Of a stretch of DNA of 15,571 bases, positions 12,601-15,571 are shown in pieces. Each line of letters starts with the position of its first letter. Within the stretch, counting starts at the first letter, position 1. The notes beneath the pieces are model-generated. The model was not told the DNA's origin. It made no database searches and was given only the letters and a program-made list of their open reading frames with translations. The stretch is from Candidatus Falkowiibacteriota bacterium (GTDB lineage: Bacteria > Patescibacteriota > Patescibacteriia > CAIXNZ01), in assembly GCA_903920975.1 (NCBI GenBank), contig CAIXNZ010000067.1:1-15571 (forward strand), written 5' to 3'. Both the position numbers and the translations under genes were made by a program.

Positions 12601-14388
12601 ATGGACAAAGAAAAATTAGATATCATGCGACATTCTGCATCGCATCTTATGGCTGCTGCAGTCAAAGAACTTTTTGAGGATGTGAAATTTGCCATTGGCC
12701 CAACCATTGATGAGGGGTTTTATTATGATTTTGATTTAGGCAAAAAAACTTTAAACCAGGACGATTTATTAAAAATTGAAGAAAAGATGAAAGAAATTGC
12801 CAAGCAAAATCTTAAATTTGAAAGAGAAGAAGTAAAAATAGCTGATGCGCTTAAAAAAGTTAAAGACCAGCCTTATAAAGAAGAATTAATTAAAGATTTA
12901 GAAAAAGAGGGTGAGAAAAAGGTTAGTTTTTATAAATTAGGCGATATTTTTGAAGATTTATGCCGCGGACCACACATCAAATCTACCAAAGAAATTGGTC
13001 CCTTTAAACTTTTAAGAGCTTCAGGCGCTTATTGGCGCGGTGATGAGAAAAATAAAATGTTACAAAGGATTTATGGTACTGCTTTTGAAAAACAAAAAGA
13101 ATTAGATGAATATTTGAATAGATTAGTCGAAGCCGAAAAAAGAGATCACCGTAAAATTGGCAAAGAACAAGAGCTATTTTTAATTGATCAGACAGTGGGT
13201 GTGGGCCTGCCAATGTTTCAGCCCAAGGGCGCTTTGCTTTGGCGCATTATGGAAGAATTTTGGTATCAGGAACACTTGAAAAATGGCTATCAATTAGTCA
13301 GATCTCCGCATATTGGCAGCAAAAAATTATGGGAAACTTCAGGGCACTGGGGATTTTTTAGCCAAAATATGTATCCGCCCCTTGAAGTTGGCAGAACGCT
13401 AGAGGATCTTAAAGCTGGTAAAAAAGCAGAAGTTAAGGAAGAATACTTGCTAAAGCCCATGAATTGTCCCTTCCATGTAATTCTATATAACTCCAGACCA
13501 CGTTCTTATCGTGAATTGCCTTTGCGTTGGGCAGAATGTGGAACCGTCTATAGATATGAAAAAGCCGGAGAATTATCTGGCTTAACTCGTGTCCGCGGTT
13601 TTACTCAAGATGATGCTCATATAATTTGTTCCAAAAAGCAAGTGAAAAGTGAATTACTTAAAGTGGCTGATTTTATAACTTATATGTTAAGCACTTTTGG
13701 CTTTAAAGATTACAATGTTTATTTATCTTTGCGAGATCCGAAAAATAAAGAGAAATATGCTGGAAATGATGAAGGTTGGGAATTCACAGAAAAGATTATG
13801 GAGGAGGTAGCTATTGAAAAAAAATTGAACTTCAAAAAAGAAATAGGCGAGGCGGCTTTTTATGGTCCTAAATTAGATTACAAAATTAAAGATTGTCTGG
13901 GTAGGGAATGGCAGTGTTCAACCTTGCAATTCGATTTTAATTTGCCTCAGCGTTTTGACATGAAATTTGTAAATGATCAGGGCAAGGAAGAACAGCCCTA
14001 CATGCTGCACCGCGCTTTATTTGGGTCATTTGAGCGCTTTATAGGGGTTTTAATAGAGCATTATGCTGGCGCCTTGCCATTATGGCTTTCTCCGGTACAA
14101 GTACGAATTATAAATATTGGTGCTGCTCATGAAAAATATTGCCAAGAAGTGCATGATAGATTGCTACAAGAGGGAATTAGAGTAGAATTGGATTTATTAA
14201 ATGAAACAGTGGGCAATAAAATCAGAAAAGCAGAAAAAGAAAAAATTCCTTTTACTTTAGTTGTTGGCGATAAGGAAATTGCGGCCAAAGCAGTGGCAGT
14301 GAGAAAAAGAGGAGAGGGCGATAAAGGTCCGCAGGATTTAGAAAAATTCATTGAGATGATTAAACAAGAAAATATAGATAAAAAATAG
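12601..14388 (+). CDS. thrS: Threonyl-tRNA synthetase lacking the N-terminal TGS domain
   Basis: The enzyme charges tRNA-Thr. The editing domain is intact: HSASH (H11, H15) and CRGPH (C121, H125), which remove mischarged serine. The catalytic class II core carries the zinc ligands C289 (MNCPFH), H340 (DDAHI) and H470 (LHRALFGSFERF), and the anticodon-binding domain begins near 490 (LPLWLSPVQVRIINIG). By alignment of the HxxxH motif with E. coli ThrRS (H73, H77), about 62 N-terminal residues are missing, exactly the TGS (N1) domain. The upstream DNA is riboswitch and palindrome, so it is not hidden in another frame. Start ATG 12601 is preferred over an in-frame GTG at 12565, which lies inside the palindrome and adds no recognisable residues. 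Regulated by the upstream T-box. Confidence 0.97.
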   Translation: MDKEKLDIMRHSASHLMAAAVKELFEDVKFAIGPTIDEGFYYDFDLGKKTLNQDDLLKIEEKMKEIAKQNLKFEREEVKIADALKKVKDQPYKEELIKDLEKEGEKKVSFYKLGDIFEDLCRGPHIKSTKEIGPFKLLRASGAYWRGDEKNKMLQRIYGTAFEKQKELDEYLNRLVEAEKRDHRKIGKEQELFLIDQTVGVGLPMFQPKGALLWRIMEEFWYQEHLKNGYQLVRSPHIGSKKLWETSGHWGFFSQNMYPPLEVGRTLEDLKAGKKAEVKEEYLLKPMNCPFHVILYNSRPRSYRELPLRWAECGTVYRYEKAGELSGLTRVRGFTQDDAHIICSKKQVKSELLKVADFITYMLSTFGFKDYNVYLSLRDPKNKEKYAGNDEGWEFTEKIMEEVAIEKKLNFKKEIGEAAFYGPKLDYKIKDCLGREWQCSTLQFDFNLPQRFDMKFVNDQGKEEQPYMLHRALFGSFERFIGVLIEHYAGALPLWLSPVQVRIINIGAAHEKYCQEVHDRLLQEGIRVELDLLNETVGNKIRKAEKEKIPFTLVVGDKEIAAKAVAVRKRGEGDKGPQDLEKFIEMIKQENIDKK

Positions 14389-14393
14389 TATTT

Positions 14394-14455
14394 AGCGCGA
14401 AAAATATAATTGTCATACTGAGCTTGTCGAATGTATCAATTATATTTTTCGCGCT
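14394..14455. repeat. Long perfect hairpin repeat between thrS and miaB
   Basis: The 19-base arms 14394-14412 and 14437-14455 are perfectly complementary (AGCGCGAAAAATATAATTG and its reverse complement), around a 24-base loop with TGAGCTTGTCGA. The loop wording resembles the TGTCAT-CTGAGC dispersed intergenic repeats seen in many bacteria. It ends ten bases before the miaB start and may also act as a terminator or mRNA stabiliser. Confidence 0.85.
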
Positions 14456-14464
14456 TGTCTGTTT

Positions 14465-15571
14465 ATGAAATATTTTATTAAAATCTTCGGCTGTCAGATG
14501 AATTATTCTGATGCTGAAAGATTTGCCGCAAAATTAGAAGAACTAAATTATCAAGAAGCCGCTAATGATATAGAGGCCGACTTAATTATGCTTATAACTT
14601 GTTCTGTGCGTAAATCCGCCGAGGATAGAGTTTATGGCGCTATAAATAATTACCACAAGAAAAAGCTTTATCCAAAATTAAAGACTATTATTTTAAGCGG
14701 TTGTATGGCCTTGCGACCCGAAGTGCTTAGAAAAGAGGACAAAGCAGATATTTTTATGGATATTAAAAACCTCAATGCCTTGCCAGAGCTTTTAAAACAA
14801 AAAAGTAAACCAGTTGAAATTGATGATTATTTTTCAATTAAGCCAAAATATGAAAGCAAATTTACAGCTTATGTGCCAATCATGACTGGCTGTAATAATT
14901 TTTGTTCCTATTGTATCGTGCCATTTGTGCGGGGCAGTGAAGAATCAAGGCCTGCACAAGAAATTATTAGTGAAGTTAAAGATCTAATTAAAAAGGGATA
15001 TAAGGAAATTATTTTATTGGGGCAGAATGTGAATTCTTTTAAACTAGAATATAGAACAAAGAATATAGAACAAAGAATACAGGACTTCCCGAATTTATTA
15101 GAGTATATTGCCAAATTACCTGGTAATTTTTGGTTGCGTTTTATTACCAGTCATCCAAAGGATTTATCTGATAAGTTAATTAAAGTTATGGTCAGAAATG
15201 AAAAAATTTGTGAACAAATAAGCTTGCCAATTCAATCAGGTGATGATCGGATTTTAAAAAAAATGAATCGCCATTATACAGTTGCGCATTATAAAAAGCT
15301 GGTAAATAAACTTAGAAAAAATATTTCCGGTATTGCTATTTCCACCGATGTTATTGTTGGTTTTCCGGGAGAAACTGAAAAGCAATTTAATAATACTGCC
15401 AAACTTTTTAAGCAAATCAAATTTGACATGGCTTATATAAACAAATACTCCCCAAGAGAGAGGACTGCGGCTGCAAAATTGAAAGATAATATTTCAAAGT
15501 TAGAAAAAGTTAGGCGCGAAAAAGTTTTAAATGAAATTTTGAGCAAATACTTGTTAGAAAGCAATAAAAAA
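14465..15571 (+). CDS. miaB: tRNA-2-methylthio-N6-dimethylallyladenosine synthase MiaB (3' end outside window)
   Basis: MiaB adds the methylthio group to i6A37 in tRNAs reading UNN codons, using two iron-sulfur clusters and S-adenosylmethionine. The 369 visible residues start with KIFGCQMNYSD. The auxiliary-cluster cysteines C10, C46 and C80 are in place, and the radical-SAM triad C143, C147, C150 (TGCNNFCSYC) follows, then PFVRGSEESRP, LLGQNVNSF, LPIQSGDD and DVIVGFPGET. The C-terminal TRAM domain (about 70 residues) lies beyond the window. Just after LGQNVNSF there is a short insertion coded by a 14-base tandem repeat (15047-15082). The frame runs unbroken from ATG 14465, which gives the standard N-terminus; no SD is present. 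MiaB is preferred over MtaB/RimO because of the cysteine spacing and the VRG motif. Confidence 0.96.
   Translation, partial: MKYFIKIFGCQMNYSDAERFAAKLEELNYQEAANDIEADLIMLITCSVRKSAEDRVYGAINNYHKKKLYPKLKTIILSGCMALRPEVLRKEDKADIFMDIKNLNALPELLKQKSKPVEIDDYFSIKPKYESKFTAYVPIMTGCNNFCSYCIVPFVRGSEESRPAQEIISEVKDLIKKGYKEIILLGQNVNSFKLEYRTKNIEQRIQDFPNLLEYIAKLPGNFWLRFITSHPKDLSDKLIKVMVRNEKICEQISLPIQSGDDRILKKMNRHYTVAHYKKLVNKLRKNISGIAISTDVIVGFPGETEKQFNNTAKLFKQIKFDMAYINKYSPRERTAAAKLKDNISKLEKVRREKVLNEILSKYLLESNKK
15047..15082 (+). repeat. 14-bp tandem repeat inside miaB, about 2.5 copies
   Basis: GAATATAGAACAAA occurs at 15047-15060 and again at 15061-15074, followed by a partial copy at 15075-15082. Because 14 is not a multiple of three, each copy is read in a different frame (EYRTK, NIEQR, IQD), and gain or loss of one copy would break the gene. 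Confidence 0.85.

Noticed and set aside
1..15571. Recoded UGA (SR1/Gracilibacteria type)
   Set aside because: UGA ends the metallo-hydrolase gene at the expected family length, and no conserved gene contains in-frame UGA.
1..15571. CRISPR array or insertion sequence
   Set aside because: No regularly spaced repeats with unique spacers and no transposase are present. The 11-bp array is tandem, without spacers, and lies in a promoter.

Overview
The window looks like a piece of a Candidatus Patescibacteria (CPR) chromosome. It is AT-rich and gene-dense, and uses the standard bacterial code (UGA is a normal stop). Several genes are of kinds common in such genomes: a four-helix-bundle S23/IVP protein, a baseplate-J-like membrane-anchored protein, a presenilin-type protease, an archease and a thrombospondin-3/L,D-transpeptidase fusion. 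Most genes start without a Shine-Dalgarno (SD) sequence. The lineage is an inference from gene content; there is no rRNA to test it.

Layout. 1-799: 3' part of a polytopic membrane protein, probably of GT-C glycosyltransferase type. 820-1095 (-): small basic protein with a CxxC. 1150-2460: a consensus promoter carrying an 11-bp-periodic TTCGG array, then a four-helix-bundle gene bracketed by an inverted repeat, then lexA. 2599-2940: unknown small protein. 2987-4434 (-): a two-gene operon, L,D-transpeptidase then phosphoribosyltransferase. 4449-4680 (+): a strong candidate structured non-coding RNA with its own promoter, a 19-bp closing helix and an intrinsic terminator. 4654-5457 (-): PhnP-like metallo-beta-lactamase-fold protein. 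5504-6769 (+): presenilin-like intramembrane protease followed by archease. 6831-7076: small unknown protein with consensus promoter, SD and terminator. 7260-10805: dnaE, replicative DNA polymerase III alpha. 10862-12277: baseplate-J-like anchored protein and a small downstream gene. 12306-12500: T-box riboswitch. 12601-14388: thrS. 14394-14455: long hairpin repeat. 14465-end: miaB, cut by the window.

How the parts fit together. Replication and repair are represented by dnaE and lexA, and the latter promoter carries sites that could bind LexA itself. The tRNA theme is threonyl-tRNA synthetase under an apparent tRNA-Thr-sensing T-box, the tRNA-modifying enzyme MiaB, and archease, the usual activator of RtcB RNA ligase (no rtcB here). 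Envelope functions are the transpeptidase, the anchored baseplate-J-like protein, the presenilin protease and the N-terminal-truncated membrane protein.

The most interesting items are: (1) the unidentified about 200-nt structured RNA at 4449-4644; (2) the compact T-box ahead of thrS, whose specifier triplet ACC appears in the loop of an ultrashort stem; (3) the four-helix-bundle gene, which looks like an rRNA-style intervening sequence inserted between a putative SOS promoter and lexA; and (4) the helically phased direct-repeat array in that promoter.
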